From NCBI GenBank assembly GCA_964458575.1, contig CAYWMD010000006.1, forward strand, positions 1 to 64,000: a stretch of 64,000 nucleotides of DNA. Reading direction: 5' to 3'. The notes beneath the pieces are model-generated. The model was not told the origin of the DNA and made no database searches. It saw only the letters and a list, made by a program, of their open reading frames with translations. This document shows positions 32,640-42,600 of this stretch, one piece after another. Source of the stretch: CAYWMD01 sp964458575 (GTDB lineage: Bacteria; Verrucomicrobiota; Verrucomicrobiia; Limisphaerales; JADLHS01). Position numbers and translations under genes: made by a program. The stretch's first letter is position 1; the number at the start of each line of letters is the position of its first letter.

Positions 32640-33290
32640 ATGAAAACCTTTCCCATCATGAAAACCAAACCGGTCATCTTCTCCGCGGTTGCCCTGACGC
32701 TGGTGCTTTGTTCCTGCGCCACCACCAAGCTGGAAAACACCTGGAAATCGCCCGACTACCATGGGGAGCAGTTCAAGAAGATCGGCGTCATCATGGTGGA
32801 CCCGCGGCCCATGATTCGTCAGACGTTGGAAGGCCAAACGGCCACACAGTTGGAAGCGCGCGGCCAGCCCGCCTTGCCGGTCAATGGCATGATGACCATC
32901 GAGGAAATCAAAGCCAGCAAAGAGCGCGCGGCGGAAAGTTTGCGGCAATCGGGCGTTGATGCGGTCCTCGTCCAGCGGGTGGTGGATCGAGATACCGCGC
33001 TGGCGAAGCAAGGGAAGGCCGCGAACCCACCCACGCCCACGTTCAGTTCCGGCACGATGGGCTGGTTTGACTACTACTTCGTATCCATCCCCGCACCGAG
33101 TCTGGCTGCCAATGACCTGACATCCGATTTTTACGTCGAGAGTTCGCTTTACGATTTGAAGTCGGAAAAGCGGCTGTGGTCCTGCACGACCATGACCAAG
33201 GTCAGCGAGGAAGGCGACCGGCTCAAACTCGTCAAACCGTTTGCCGTGACCATCGCCGATGCCATGGCCAAAGACGGCGTGATTCGCTGA
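32640..33290 (+). CDS. Lipoprotein, DUF4136-like
   Basis: The gene encodes 216 residues. The lipoprotein signal MKTFPIMKTKPVIFSAVALT, then LVLCSC, places the modified cysteine near residue 24-26. The mature part begins TTKLENTWKSPDYHGEQFKK and has a helix-rich centre (MTIEEIKASKERAAESLRQS, GVDAVLVQRVVD), then FYVESSLYDLKSEKRLWSC. The ENTW...K...K pattern resembles DUF4136-type envelope lipoproteins; I am not certain of the family. A second ATG at 32658 is also possible. It converges on the HEAT-repeat gene. Confidence 0.7.
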   Translation: MKTFPIMKTKPVIFSAVALTLVLCSCATTKLENTWKSPDYHGEQFKKIGVIMVDPRPMIRQTLEGQTATQLEARGQPALPVNGMMTIEEIKASKERAAESLRQSGVDAVLVQRVVDRDTALAKQGKAANPPTPTFSSGTMGWFDYYFVSIPAPSLAANDLTSDFYVESSLYDLKSEKRLWSCTTMTKVSEEGDRLKLVKPFAVTIADAMAKDGVIR

Positions 33291-33307
33291 GTTGAGCCGG
33301 GGCGGAG

Positions 33308-33405
33308 TGCGGCCATCCTGGCCGCAGCACGGTCAACGTAGCGGGTGGTTTGGGGTTTGCCCGGGCCCCCTTGACCGGCGGGCGTGCTGCGGGCGGGACG
33401 CCCGC
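33308..33405. terminator. Two GC hairpins between convergent genes
   Basis: TGCGGCC at 33308-33314 pairs with GGCCGCA at 33320-33326, and GCGGGCG at 33389-33395 pairs with CGCCCGC at 33399-33405. They lie in the 123-bp gap between two convergent stop codons and could act as bidirectional terminators or be dispersed palindromes. There is no T-run. Confidence 0.4.
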
Positions 33406-33413
33406 GCGCCGGT

Positions 33414-34442
33414 TCAAAGGGCCGGTGACTCGACTTTTTGCGGCTCGATTTTCTTGAGAATTCGCCGGGTGACATTCGAGACCATCACATTTGAATCCGT
33501 CAGCGATGCGCGCAAGGCAGCGATCATTTGCGGCGCATCAGTCCCAATCTTCTCCAACGAACGCGCGGCCAGGTAACGCACTTCCTCCTCCGGATCTTTC
33601 AGTGCTGCCATGATTTGATCCCAAGCCGCCGAGGCCTCGCGCCCGGCGCGCTCCAACAGCGTGATGGCTCGAATGCGCAGTTGGGCATCCGATGATTGCA
33701 GCAGGCTGCCAAGCAAGCGCGCCACTTCCCTGCCCTCCCAACCGAGTTGGAAAGCCAGGCTCAGGACTTCATCGTATCGGCGCTCGGCGCCCAGCCGGAG
33801 CAAGACTTCATTGAGGGACGAATGGTCAACGCCCAGTCGTTGCAGGGCATTCGCGGCTTTTGATCGCAGCATCGAGTCCTTCTCCTCCAGGAGACCCAGG
33901 AGAGCCGGCGACGCGGCACGTGCCGGTTTCCCCAAAGCTGCCAGCGCATCAATAGCGCGATATCTTTTCCACGACCTTTCGCCGGGGTTGGGAAGTTTGT
34001 TTCGGACCGCGCCCGGCAAGTTGGTAAAGACGCGCCAGTAAGCCGGCTCGAGCCGGCTGACCGCCAGTTGCCGGACCAGATACGGCACGGCGTTCGATCC
34101 GAGTGCTTTCAGCGCGTCCCAAGCCGGGTCGGGTTCCGGCTTCGCGCTCAGCAGCGATTGCACCCAAACTTGTTGCGCCTGACGATTGGTGGCCGGAGAG
34201 ATCACCATGGTCGGCCGACCACCCGGCATCGTTTGCACGGTTACAATTCGACCGGGCTGCGAGGAGATCATTAAAGCCGTCGGACCGAGGGCATTGGTTT
34301 TGAAAGCGTATTCCTTGAACCAGACACTTACCGGTTTTCCCTGATGTTCGGGTTCGGAGGCCGGCCAGAACCAAATCAGCACGAGCAGCAATGCCAGCGC
34401 GGGGGCAGCAAAAAGGATAGCGCGCAGCCGGTTTGCTTTCAT
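33414..34442 (-). CDS. Membrane-anchored HEAT-repeat protein
   Basis: The gene encodes 342 residues. An N-terminal membrane segment (RAILFAAPALALLLVLIWFW) anchors it. The region after residue 95 consists of HEAT-like helical pairs: AWDALKALGSNAVPYLVRQL, YRAIDALAALGKPARAASPA, MLRSKAANALQRLG, LRIRAITLLERAGREASAAW, and EVRYLAARSLEKIGTDAPQM. Such repeats form a scaffold for protein binding; no partner is known. The pattern is common in Verrucomicrobiota and Planctomycetota envelope proteins. It lies upstream of the DUF4136-like gene in the opposite orientation. Confidence 0.85.
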   Translation of the reverse strand: MKANRLRAILFAAPALALLLVLIWFWPASEPEHQGKPVSVWFKEYAFKTNALGPTALMISSQPGRIVTVQTMPGGRPTMVISPATNRQAQQVWVQSLLSAKPEPDPAWDALKALGSNAVPYLVRQLAVSRLEPAYWRVFTNLPGAVRNKLPNPGERSWKRYRAIDALAALGKPARAASPALLGLLEEKDSMLRSKAANALQRLGVDHSSLNEVLLRLGAERRYDEVLSLAFQLGWEGREVARLLGSLLQSSDAQLRIRAITLLERAGREASAAWDQIMAALKDPEEEVRYLAARSLEKIGTDAPQMIAALRASLTDSNVMVSNVTRRILKKIEPQKVESPAL

Positions 34443-34590
34443 GCCAGTGCAACCGTCTTACTGCAAGCGATGGGTAAGGTCAAACTTGCTCTTCGCCGCT
34501 CAAGCGACGCCGGAACACGCTGAAGCGTGAACTCCAACCAATCGTGACTGCCAGTTCCGTGCGCCCTTCTTCGCCCCCGCAGCGCGGCTG

Positions 34591-37545
34591 CTATTCGCTC
34601 AACGTCTGAAGCGCGGCCTGCGCGTGGTCGCGCTTGCCCTGCCACTCCACGAGTCGTTGCTGATGATCTTGTAAGACCTGCGGCGGCACTTTGTTCGTGA
34701 AGCTCGGATTGGAGAGCTTCTGCTCCACCTTGGCGATTTCCGCTTCGGCCTTCTCAACTTCCTTTTTCAGCCGTGCCTTCTCGGCTTCCACATCCACGAG
34801 TCCTTCAAGGGGAAGAAACAGTTCGCCCATGGGCGTGTGCGCGGTGGGCGTGCCTTTCCTGGCGACAAACGTCTCGTTGATTTCAATCGCCTCGGCATTG
34901 AGCAGGATTTTCATCACCTCGGCGTCGTGCGGCAGGATCTCGCGGTTTGGCTTGAGGACGAACTTCACTTTTTTGCCCGACTGAATGTTGCCAATGCGAC
35001 GCAAGTTGCGCCCTTGCGTGACGACCTCGAATTTCTGATCGGCGAATTCGAGATAGCACTCGTCGAGCCCATAGTGGTCGCGGAAGTCGCCATCAAACGG
35101 CTTGGGCCAGGGTGCGTTCATGATCGTCCTGCCCCCCTGCCCTTCCGGCATGTCGGCGGAATAACCCATGCCATGCCAGAGTTCCTCGGTGATGAATGGC
35201 AGGAAGGGATGGAACAGGCGCAACGTGTGTGAAAGAATGACATCAATCACTGCGAGCGTGTTGGCGCGGCGTGCGTCATCCGTTTTAACGTTTTCACGTG
35301 TCAACGTATCAACGGGCCGTGCCAGCACCGCCTTGCTCGCCTCCACATACCAGTCGCAATACTCGCTCCAGAAGAACCGATAAAGCGTGGCGGTAGCCTC
35401 GTTGAACTTGTAATCGGCAAACGCCTGCGTGATTTCGCGGATGGCCTGGTTGAGCTTCAGCAAAATCCACTTGTCGTCGTTGGTCAGCAAGGACGGGTTG
35501 ATTTCGCCCTGCACCTCGCCGGCCTGCATCTGCCGGAAGCGGCACGCGTTCCACAGCTTGTTGCAAAAGTTGCGGCCCAGCTCGACGTCCTTTTCATCGA
35601 ACAACACGTCCTGACCGAGCGGCGCACTGCGCATCGTGCCGAAGCGCAACGCATCCGCGCCGTAACGCGCGATGAGGTCGAGCGGATCGGGCGAGTTGCC
35701 CAGCGTCTTCGACATCTTACGGCCCTGCTTGTCGCGGATGATACCGGTGAAATAAACATTCCGGAACGGCAGGTCGCCCATGTATTCGTAGCCCGCCATG
35801 ATCATGCGCGCGACCCAGAAGAAGATGATGTCCGGCCCGGTGACGAGGTCAGTGGTCGGATAAAACCTCTTCAACGTCTCCGTGTTCTCGGGCCACCCCA
35901 TCGTGGCAAACGGCCAGAGCCAGGAACTGAACCACGTGTCGAGCACGTCGGGGTCTTGGGTCAGTCCAACATCCAGCAAATCGTTCATCAGTTCATGTGC
36001 ATCTGGCATCACACATGCCTCGATTAAATCAACGTGTTTTCCGGCAGCAATCCAGCCTTTGCCCGTGATTTGCTCCACGCCTTTTAGCTTAAATTTGTAC
36101 GCGACAGAGTTCTTGTCGGCTCGCTGTAAAGTTTCAAGAGCTTCCAGCAATTGTTCCTGTGAACACGTCGTTTCATCGCTACGCCACACCGGAATCCGAT
36201 GCCCCCACCAAAGCTGACGGCTGATGCACCAGTCCTGAATGTTCGTCAGCCAGTGATCGTAAACCTTCGCCCACCGCTGCGGATGGAAACGCATCTTCTG
36301 GTGGGGCGAGACTCCTGACGAGCCGCCTTGGTCATTCGGCGATTCGGCTCGCGAGGACGCTCGCCCCACCGAATCTTCTTCCTGTTCCACGCACGCCTTC
36401 GATTGCTCCACCGCCGGATATTTCAAAAACCATTGCTCGCTCAGCCGCGGCTCGATGGGCACATCCGCGCGTTGACTGAAGCCCACGTTGTTCTCGTAAG
36501 GCTTTTCGTCCACCAGCGCGCCGATTTCTTTCAACCGTTCCACTGCCACCGTCCGCGCCTCAAAACGATCCAAACCCGCGAGGCTTTCCCCGGCCAAATC
36601 ATTCATCGTGCCGTTGGGATTCATGATGTCCACGACCGGCAGCTTGTGACGTTGGCCAATCTCAAAGTCCGCCTGGTCGTGGGCGGGTGTGACTTTCAGA
36701 ACACCGGTCCCGAATTCGAAATCCACCTGCTCGTCGCCGATGATCGGAATGAGCTTCTTCTCCAACGGCAATTGAATGGGCAAGGGACGAACGATGTGCT
36801 TGCCGATGAGATGGGCGTAACGCGGGTCCTTCGGATTCACCGCCACCGCCGTGTCGCCTGGGATGGTTTCCGGTCGCGTCGTCGCGATGGTGAGCCACGT
36901 GTCCGGCGCTTCCGCCACCTGCACCTTGAAGTGATACATGAAGCCCTTCTGCGGTTTCATTTCCACTTCCTCGTCCGAGAGCGCGGTCTGCGACACGGGA
37001 CACCAGTTTACCATCCGCTTGCCGCGATAGATCAACCCCTTCTTGTAAAGCTCGACGAAGACTTTCTGCACGCAGCGCGAATACTCCGGGTCCATCGTAA
37101 AGCGTTCGCGCGTCCAATCGCACGAGCACCCCAGCTTCTTGAGCTGCTGGATGATGATGCCGCCGTGCTTTTCCTTCCATTGCCAGACGCGTTCGAGGAA
37201 TTTCTCACGCCCGAGATCGTGCTTGGTCAGGCGCTCTTCCTTTTTCAACGCCTTCTCGACCTGCACCTGTGTGGCGATGCCGGCGTGGTCCGTGCCGGGC
37301 AGCCAGAGGACTTCCTTGCCGTCCATGCGCGCCTTGCGGCTGAGGATGTCCTGGATGGTGTTGTTGAGCACGTGCCCCATGTGCAGCATGCCCGTGACGT
37401 TCGGCGGCGGGATGACGATGGAATACGCCGGACGCTGCTCGCTCACGCGCGCCGGGTCGGCGGTGAAGCAACCGTGCTTCAGCCAGAAGTCATACCATTT
37501 GTCCTCGACGGACTGCGGCTCATAGGCCTTCGGAATTTCGATCAT
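34591..37545 (-). CDS. valS: Valyl-tRNA synthetase
   Basis: The gene encodes 984 residues. The class I HIGH motif is at residues 47-60 (PPNVTGMLHMGHVL) and the KMSKS motif near residue 608 (GRKMSKTLGNSPDPLD). Editing-domain signatures include TTRPETIPGDTAVAVNP and TPAHDQADFEIGQRH. The valyl C-terminal coiled coil is present (LEGLVDVEAEKARLKKEVEK). The enzyme charges tRNA-Val and edits threonine. At about residues 392-415 there is an extra stretch of Ser/Arg/Gly-rich residues encoded by a palindromic DNA element inserted without breaking the frame (36300-36370). The family's aligned sequence resumes at RFHPQRWAKVYDHWL. The gene stands alone. Confidence 0.97.
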   Translation of the reverse strand: MIEIPKAYEPQSVEDKWYDFWLKHGCFTADPARVSEQRPAYSIVIPPPNVTGMLHMGHVLNNTIQDILSRKARMDGKEVLWLPGTDHAGIATQVQVEKALKKEERLTKHDLGREKFLERVWQWKEKHGGIIIQQLKKLGCSCDWTRERFTMDPEYSRCVQKVFVELYKKGLIYRGKRMVNWCPVSQTALSDEEVEMKPQKGFMYHFKVQVAEAPDTWLTIATTRPETIPGDTAVAVNPKDPRYAHLIGKHIVRPLPIQLPLEKKLIPIIGDEQVDFEFGTGVLKVTPAHDQADFEIGQRHKLPVVDIMNPNGTMNDLAGESLAGLDRFEARTVAVERLKEIGALVDEKPYENNVGFSQRADVPIEPRLSEQWFLKYPAVEQSKACVEQEEDSVGRASSRAESPNDQGGSSGVSPHQKMRFHPQRWAKVYDHWLTNIQDWCISRQLWWGHRIPVWRSDETTCSQEQLLEALETLQRADKNSVAYKFKLKGVEQITGKGWIAAGKHVDLIEACVMPDAHELMNDLLDVGLTQDPDVLDTWFSSWLWPFATMGWPENTETLKRFYPTTDLVTGPDIIFFWVARMIMAGYEYMGDLPFRNVYFTGIIRDKQGRKMSKTLGNSPDPLDLIARYGADALRFGTMRSAPLGQDVLFDEKDVELGRNFCNKLWNACRFRQMQAGEVQGEINPSLLTNDDKWILLKLNQAIREITQAFADYKFNEATATLYRFFWSEYCDWYVEASKAVLARPVDTLTRENVKTDDARRANTLAVIDVILSHTLRLFHPFLPFITEELWHGMGYSADMPEGQGGRTIMNAPWPKPFDGDFRDHYGLDECYLEFADQKFEVVTQGRNLRRIGNIQSGKKVKFVLKPNREILPHDAEVMKILLNAEAIEINETFVARKGTPTAHTPMGELFLPLEGLVDVEAEKARLKKEVEKAEAEIAKVEQKLSNPSFTNKVPPQVLQDHQQRLVEWQGKRDHAQAALQTLSE
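36300..36370. repeat. Palindromic element inserted in frame inside valS
   Basis: GGTGGGGCGAG at 36300-36310 pairs perfectly with CTCGCCCCACC at 36360-36370. The stem continues imperfectly inward (CTGACGAGCCG against CGGCTCGCGAGG), leaving a loop of about 20 bases. It encodes SVGRASSRAESPNDQGGSSG-like low-complexity residues not expected in ValRS. Its form is that of a dispersed palindromic element that can be tolerated inside a coding sequence. Confidence 0.8.
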
Positions 37546-37637
37546 GCAGGCAAGACTCTAGCAAAGCGACAGCCGGGGTCGCAATCTGACAGATACCCGG
37601 GGTTGACGGAAAAGGATGCAGGGCCGCGCCCGACCGG

Positions 37638-38432
37638 TCAACGCGACGCGGCCGCTTGGGCCGAACGGAAGACCAGGACATTGCCCAGGCAATGATCTGG
37701 TCCGTTGACGATGGGGGACAAGGTGTAATCCACGGGCAGGCGTTTCCCGTCGGCAGCCACCAAAACAATGCCCGGGTCACCGACATGGATTTTGCGGGTG
37801 AGCGGGAATTGGCCGATGGACAGGCTAAAGGGCCGGCCCGTGCTTGCCTCCTGAAGATGAACCACTTCATCCAGCGGTTTGTTCAACGCCTCGGCCTCCG
37901 GCCAGCCAGTCATTTCGCCGGCGCGATGGTTGAGGAAGTTGATAAATCCCCATTTATCGGTGGCAATAATCGCGTCCTCCATCGTGTCCAGAATGGTATT
38001 AAGCCAGCGCTCCATCAGCAGGATTTCGCTTTCCACCTGATGCCGGTACAACGCCGTTTCGACCGCCGTGCGCAGTTCCCGTTCGCTGAACGGCTTGAGA
38101 ATGTAGGCGAAGGGCTCGGTGATCTTCGCGCGCTGCAGGGTGGCGTCGTCCCCGTGCGCCGTCAGGAAAACAACGGGTATGCCATGGTGCTGGCGGATGA
38201 ATTCCGCCGCCGAAATCCCGTCCGCGCCGCCGGACAACTGAATGTCCATGAGCACGAGATCCGGTTTGGCGCTGGCCGCAAGCCGCTTGGCGTCCTCGGC
38301 GGAGCCGACCACCCCGACGACCTTGTAATCCAAAGCTTGAAGATGATCCTGGATGTCGGCCCCAACGATGGCTTCGTCTTCGACGATTAAAATGTTTTGT
38401 TGGCGGGAGTGGTTGGCGCGGGAACGAATCAT
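37638..38432 (-). CDS. Response regulator with C-terminal PAS domain
   Basis: The gene encodes about 264 residues. Residues 13-125 are a CheY-like receiver: acidic pair E18-D19, phosphoacceptor D63 (LVLMDIQLSGGADG), T91 and K113 (YILKPFSERE). Residues 145-260 are a PAS domain (ILDTMEDAIIATDKWGFINF, AGEMTGWPEAEALNKPLDEV). There is no DNA-binding output domain. The ATG overlaps the end of the histidine kinase gene (ATGA), so the kinase is the likely phosphodonor. A longer reading to 38504 lies within the kinase and is rejected. Confidence 0.9.
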   Translation of the reverse strand: MIRSRANHSRQQNILIVEDEAIVGADIQDHLQALDYKVVGVVGSAEDAKRLAASAKPDLVLMDIQLSGGADGISAAEFIRQHHGIPVVFLTAHGDDATLQRAKITEPFAYILKPFSERELRTAVETALYRHQVESEILLMERWLNTILDTMEDAIIATDKWGFINFLNHRAGEMTGWPEAEALNKPLDEVVHLQEASTGRPFSLSIGQFPLTRKIHVGDPGIVLVAADGKRLPVDYTLSPIVNGPDHCLGNVLVFRSAQAAASR

Positions 38433-39646
38433 GGAGGAGTTCTTTCTGGTTTGGATTTGACGGGGAAGGTGAGCTTGAAGACCGTGGTGTCGCTGTTCTG
38501 CCATTCCAGCTTTCCGCCGACTTGCTCACTGAGGATCTTCACCAACCGCAGGCCGAGCGTCTGCGATTGGTTCAGACTGAAGGATTCGGGCAGACCGATG
38601 CCATCATCGGAAACCGTCAGGATGAGTTGATTGTCCGGTCCTGAATCCAGGCTGATGCGAACATGGCCGCGGCGTTCGCCGGGAAAAGCGTGCTTCAGAC
38701 TGTTGGAAACCAGTTCGTGGATGACGAGCCCCAGGGCCAGCGAGGTGCTGACCTCAAAGAAATACTGTTCCATCATGCACTCCACCCGCACCCGTCCGCC
38801 CGCGGTGGTATGCGAAAGCATGATCCGGGCGACGAGGCTGCGGATGTATTCCCGGAAATCCGGCCGGGAAAGGTTGGCTGATTCGTAAAGCTGTTCGTGA
38901 ATCAGCGCCATCGCACGGATGCGATCGCGGATGTCCTCGGAAGCGCGCAGGATCCGGGGATCGCTGAGGTAGCGGGCCTGGAGGTTGAGCAAACTGATGA
39001 TGATTTGGAGGTTGTTTTTGACGCGGTGGTGGATTTCCCGGAGCAACACCTCCTTTTCAGTGAGCGCACTGCGGAGTTCCTGCTCGCTGCGCAAGCGCTC
39101 GGTCAGGTCAAGACAGGCGGTCAGGCAAAGCGGCGGCTCGTCCCGCACCCCTTCCATCAACTGGCTTTCCAGTTGCATGTCGCGCCAGGCCCCGTCCCGC
39201 GCCCGCAAGCGGATCGAGGTGCTTTGTCGCTGATTCGTGGTGAAGACCGCATTCAAATGCTGATGAAACAAATCCCGGTGGTTTTCGCTCAGGAGCAGGC
39301 TAAACGGACACTCGCGCGCCTTGGAGCGCTCGGCCCCGATCAATTCGGAGGCCGCGAGGTTGAGTTGGACCACCGAGTGATTGCGGTCAAACACGAGATA
39401 ACTGACCGGCGCCAGATCGAAAAGCGCAAAGTAACGTCCATGCGCGCTTTCGAGTTTGGATTGAACCTCCCGGAGCTGCTGGTTCTGCATTTCCAGCTCC
39501 GTCTGATGCACCTGCAAGTCGGTGATCAATTCTTCCTTGCTGGGAAGCCGCCTTCGTCGCGCGGACGGCAATCGGTTGCGCGCAGGGCGCGCGCTCCGTC
39601 GTCCGGCGGCCGGACGCTTCGGTCTTGACGCTGTTTTACCTGGCAT
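38429..39646 (-). CDS. PAS-containing histidine kinase of the HisKA_2 type
   Basis: The gene encodes 405 residues. A basic N-terminus and coiled coil (LQVHQTELEMQNQQLREVQS) are followed by a PAS domain at about 70-185. The HisKA_2 phosphoacceptor motif is LLREIHHRVKNNLQIIISLL (His206 or 207). A HATPase_c domain follows, with LVIHELVSNSLKHAFPG, VSDDGIGLPESF and GLRLVKILSEQ. These kinases typically signal to stand-alone receivers. The start at 39646 overlaps the upstream CheB/CheR gene by 11 bp, and its 3' end overlaps the response regulator, giving a tight operon. There is no membrane segment, so sensing is likely cytoplasmic. Confidence 0.9.
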   Translation of the reverse strand: MPGKTASRPKRPAAGRRSARPARNRLPSARRRRLPSKEELITDLQVHQTELEMQNQQLREVQSKLESAHGRYFALFDLAPVSYLVFDRNHSVVQLNLAASELIGAERSKARECPFSLLLSENHRDLFHQHLNAVFTTNQRQSTSIRLRARDGAWRDMQLESQLMEGVRDEPPLCLTACLDLTERLRSEQELRSALTEKEVLLREIHHRVKNNLQIIISLLNLQARYLSDPRILRASEDIRDRIRAMALIHEQLYESANLSRPDFREYIRSLVARIMLSHTTAGGRVRVECMMEQYFFEVSTSLALGLVIHELVSNSLKHAFPGERRGHVRISLDSGPDNQLILTVSDDGIGLPESFSLNQSQTLGLRLVKILSEQVGGKLEWQNSDTTVFKLTFPVKSKPERTPP

Positions 39647-42600
39647 CGGCTTTGGCGGGAGACAGTGGTGTAGCGGCGGCTTGCCGGTCGGAGGAAGCCT
39701 CCTTGGATCGCAACGCCGTGATGTTGAAGTGACAAATGACGACCCCTTCCGCGGCCCCGGGCAGAGGCGTGACGTGGAACAAATACCACTGCGGGCCATC
39801 GGGCGTGTCACAAAGGTATTCGCGCTCATAGACCAGCCGTTTACCTTGCAATACTTCCAATGTGCCCACCTGACATTCCGGCGTGCCGTGAACGAACGGG
39901 CAGGTGCCGTTGCGACAGGCGGTAAAATAATTGGTGCCGATGCCGAGGTCGGTGTGGCACGACTGGCAACTCCGCCGCGCAAATCCCTCCCAGGAATGGT
40001 TCACGTGCATGATGCGACCGCCCGCGTCAATGACCGCCACGTGGAGGGGCAAGGAATTGAGAATGTTGTGGGTGAGGGCCTGGCTTTCGGCCAGTTTCAC
40101 TTCGGACTGCTTGCGCGCCGTGATGTCAATCACCGTCACCACCAGGCCCAGCGTGGCGTTGGTTTCCGTTTTGTACGGCGTCAACCGCAGCAGGAGGCAG
40201 CGCTTGCCGGTGTGGGGCAGTTCCCCTTCCTCCGCCTGGCCACTTTGCAACACCCGTTCTGCCCGCGTGATGAGGTCGGGGCATCTGAGCAGGCGGCCCA
40301 CCACTTCGAGCGGCGCGCCAACGTCCTGCGCGCTGAGGCCGGTCAGGCTGAAAATGGCCGAGGAAGCCCGGCGGATGCGGAGCGAATGATCCACCAGCAT
40401 CGTACCCACGTTCGAAGTGGCCAGCAGGTTGTTGATGTCATTGGTGAGCTGGGTCAACTCCTCGATGCGGGAGAGGTTTTCAGCGTTGACCGTGTGCAGT
40501 TCCTCGTTGACGGACTGCAATTCCTCGTTCGTGCTTTGCAATTCCTCGTTGGCCGCCAGCAATTCTTCGTTGGTGGCCTGCAATTCCTCGTTGGCGGTTT
40601 CCAGTTCCTCGATGGTCGCCTGCAAGCTCTCCTTCGTATAAGTCAGCTCATGTTCCAGGTCGCGAATTCGTCGGCGCGCGGTCTTGTCCAGATCGTAATG
40701 CTCGATCCGGGTGGCGGATTCCTTCTGGACGGCCTTTTCCTCGATGAAAACCAGGCGAAGATGCGGCCCTTTGGTGCCGCCGTTCAGTTGCCGGATGCGC
40801 AACCGGACCTTTCGCAGCGCCTTCCCATCCTTGAAGGTGACGTTGTCATAGACGAACGGCGCTCCTTCGCGCGCGGAGCGGTGCAACGCCGTGGCCAGCG
40901 CCGCGGACAGGTTGTGGCTCGTGAGCTTCAGAATGTTGTTCGTGAACGCCCCTTGCGGCGGTTTGAGATATTCGCCGGCGCGCCCCAGAACGTGCAGAAT
41001 GTCGTTGTTCTCATCCACGACCAGGCACGCCGCCACACAATCGGTGATGATTTCCTTGTAGATGGATTCCACGGTGGCCGCTACATTGCGCGCGGGCGGA
41101 CGCAGGCTGATTTGATGCGACGTCAATCCTTCGCGCACGGAGGGACGGAAGGAGAATTTTGGCAGCGACATGCGCGTTACCGGGCGCGTCTGATAAATCT
41201 TGTACCGCGTGCTCATGGACTGAAAGCGGTCGGCGGCATCGCCGAGGCTTTCGCTGCTACCCAGGAACAACATTCCCTCCGGCTTGAGCGCAAAGTGAAA
41301 AAGCGAAAGCACCTTCGCCTGGAGCGTCGGCTGGAAATAGATCAAGAGATTGCGACAACTGATCAGATCCAGCTTCGTAAACGGCGGGTCCTTCAGCAAA
41401 TCGTGCCGGGCGAAAATGACCGCCTTGCGCAGCCCGTTTACCACCTGATAACCATCCGCCTTCTTGGCAAAGTACTTCTTGAGATATTCCGGCGGGACAT
41501 CCGCGACCATGCTTTCGGTGTAGATACCCTGGCTCGCGGTTTCAATGGCGTCCTTCGACAGGTCGGTGGCAAAGATCTTCAAATCCCACCGCTTGCCCAA
41601 GCGCTCCATTTGTTCCGCCAGCAGCATCGCCAGCGAATACGCCTCCTCGCCGGTCGAGCAACCGGGCACCCAGACCCGCACGTTGTGCTCCGCAGCGGCG
41701 CGCTTCAACAAATCCGGCAGAATGGATTTGCCGAGAAAATCAAAGGCGTCGCGATCCCGCAGAAACCGCGTCACGCAAATCAGCAGTTCGTTGAACAGCA
41801 ATGCGGCTTCGCGCGGCGAGTTTTCAAGGTAACGGCAGTACTCGCCGAGCGTGTGAATTTGATTCACGCTCATGCGGCGCTCGATGCGCCGGTCAATCGT
41901 CGCGGGTTTGTAGAGCGAAAAGTCCACCCCGCAGCGCTCGCGCAGCACGGCGAAGATTTTATGCATGAGCATCTCCGTGGTGCTCTGATCACGCGAGAGG
42001 ACCTGCTCCTGCGCCACAAAGGGATGCCGCACGTATTGCAGCAACGCCTTCGACATCTCCTCCGGCGCAAGAATGAAATCCGCCAGTCCCGTTCCGATCG
42101 CACTACGGGGCATGCCGTCGAATTGGGCCGTGGCCTCGCTTTGCACGATGACCAGCCCGCCGGCATCCTTGATGGCGCGGATGCCCATGGTGCCGTCGCT
42201 GCCCGTGCCGGAGAGAACAACCCCGACCGCCCGGCGCGACTGGTCTTCCGCGAGCGAACGGAAAAAGACGTCAATCGGCAGATTGATCCCGCGTTCCGTG
42301 TGCGGCTCGGACAAGGATAGTTTGCCTTCAAAAATTTTCAGATGCTTCTTGGGAGGGATCAAATAGATGTGATTGGGTTTCACGATCTGCCCCTCTTCGG
42401 CCAGATGGACGGAGATGTTCGTGCGCTTGGAAAGCAATTCGACCATGAAGCTCCGGTAGTCCGGGGAGAGATGCTGCACCACGACGAACGCCAGACCACT
42501 GTCCGCCCGCATATTGCCAAAGAACTTCCCCAACGCTTCCAAGCCTCCGGCAGACGCTCCGACACCCACGATCAATTTTGCGTGCTCGGCCGAAGTTCCG

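Noticed and set aside
33308..33405. Further REPIN-like pair
   Set aside because: The two hairpins are not inverted copies of each other, so they were kept as possible terminators only.
36328..37695. Plus-strand open frame of 455 codons
   Set aside because: It is antisense to valS; the composition (His/Arg/Leu-rich) is not protein-like.
39522..42320. Plus-strand open frame of 932 codons
   Set aside because: It is antisense to the CheB-CheR gene and arises from its high GC content and codon bias.
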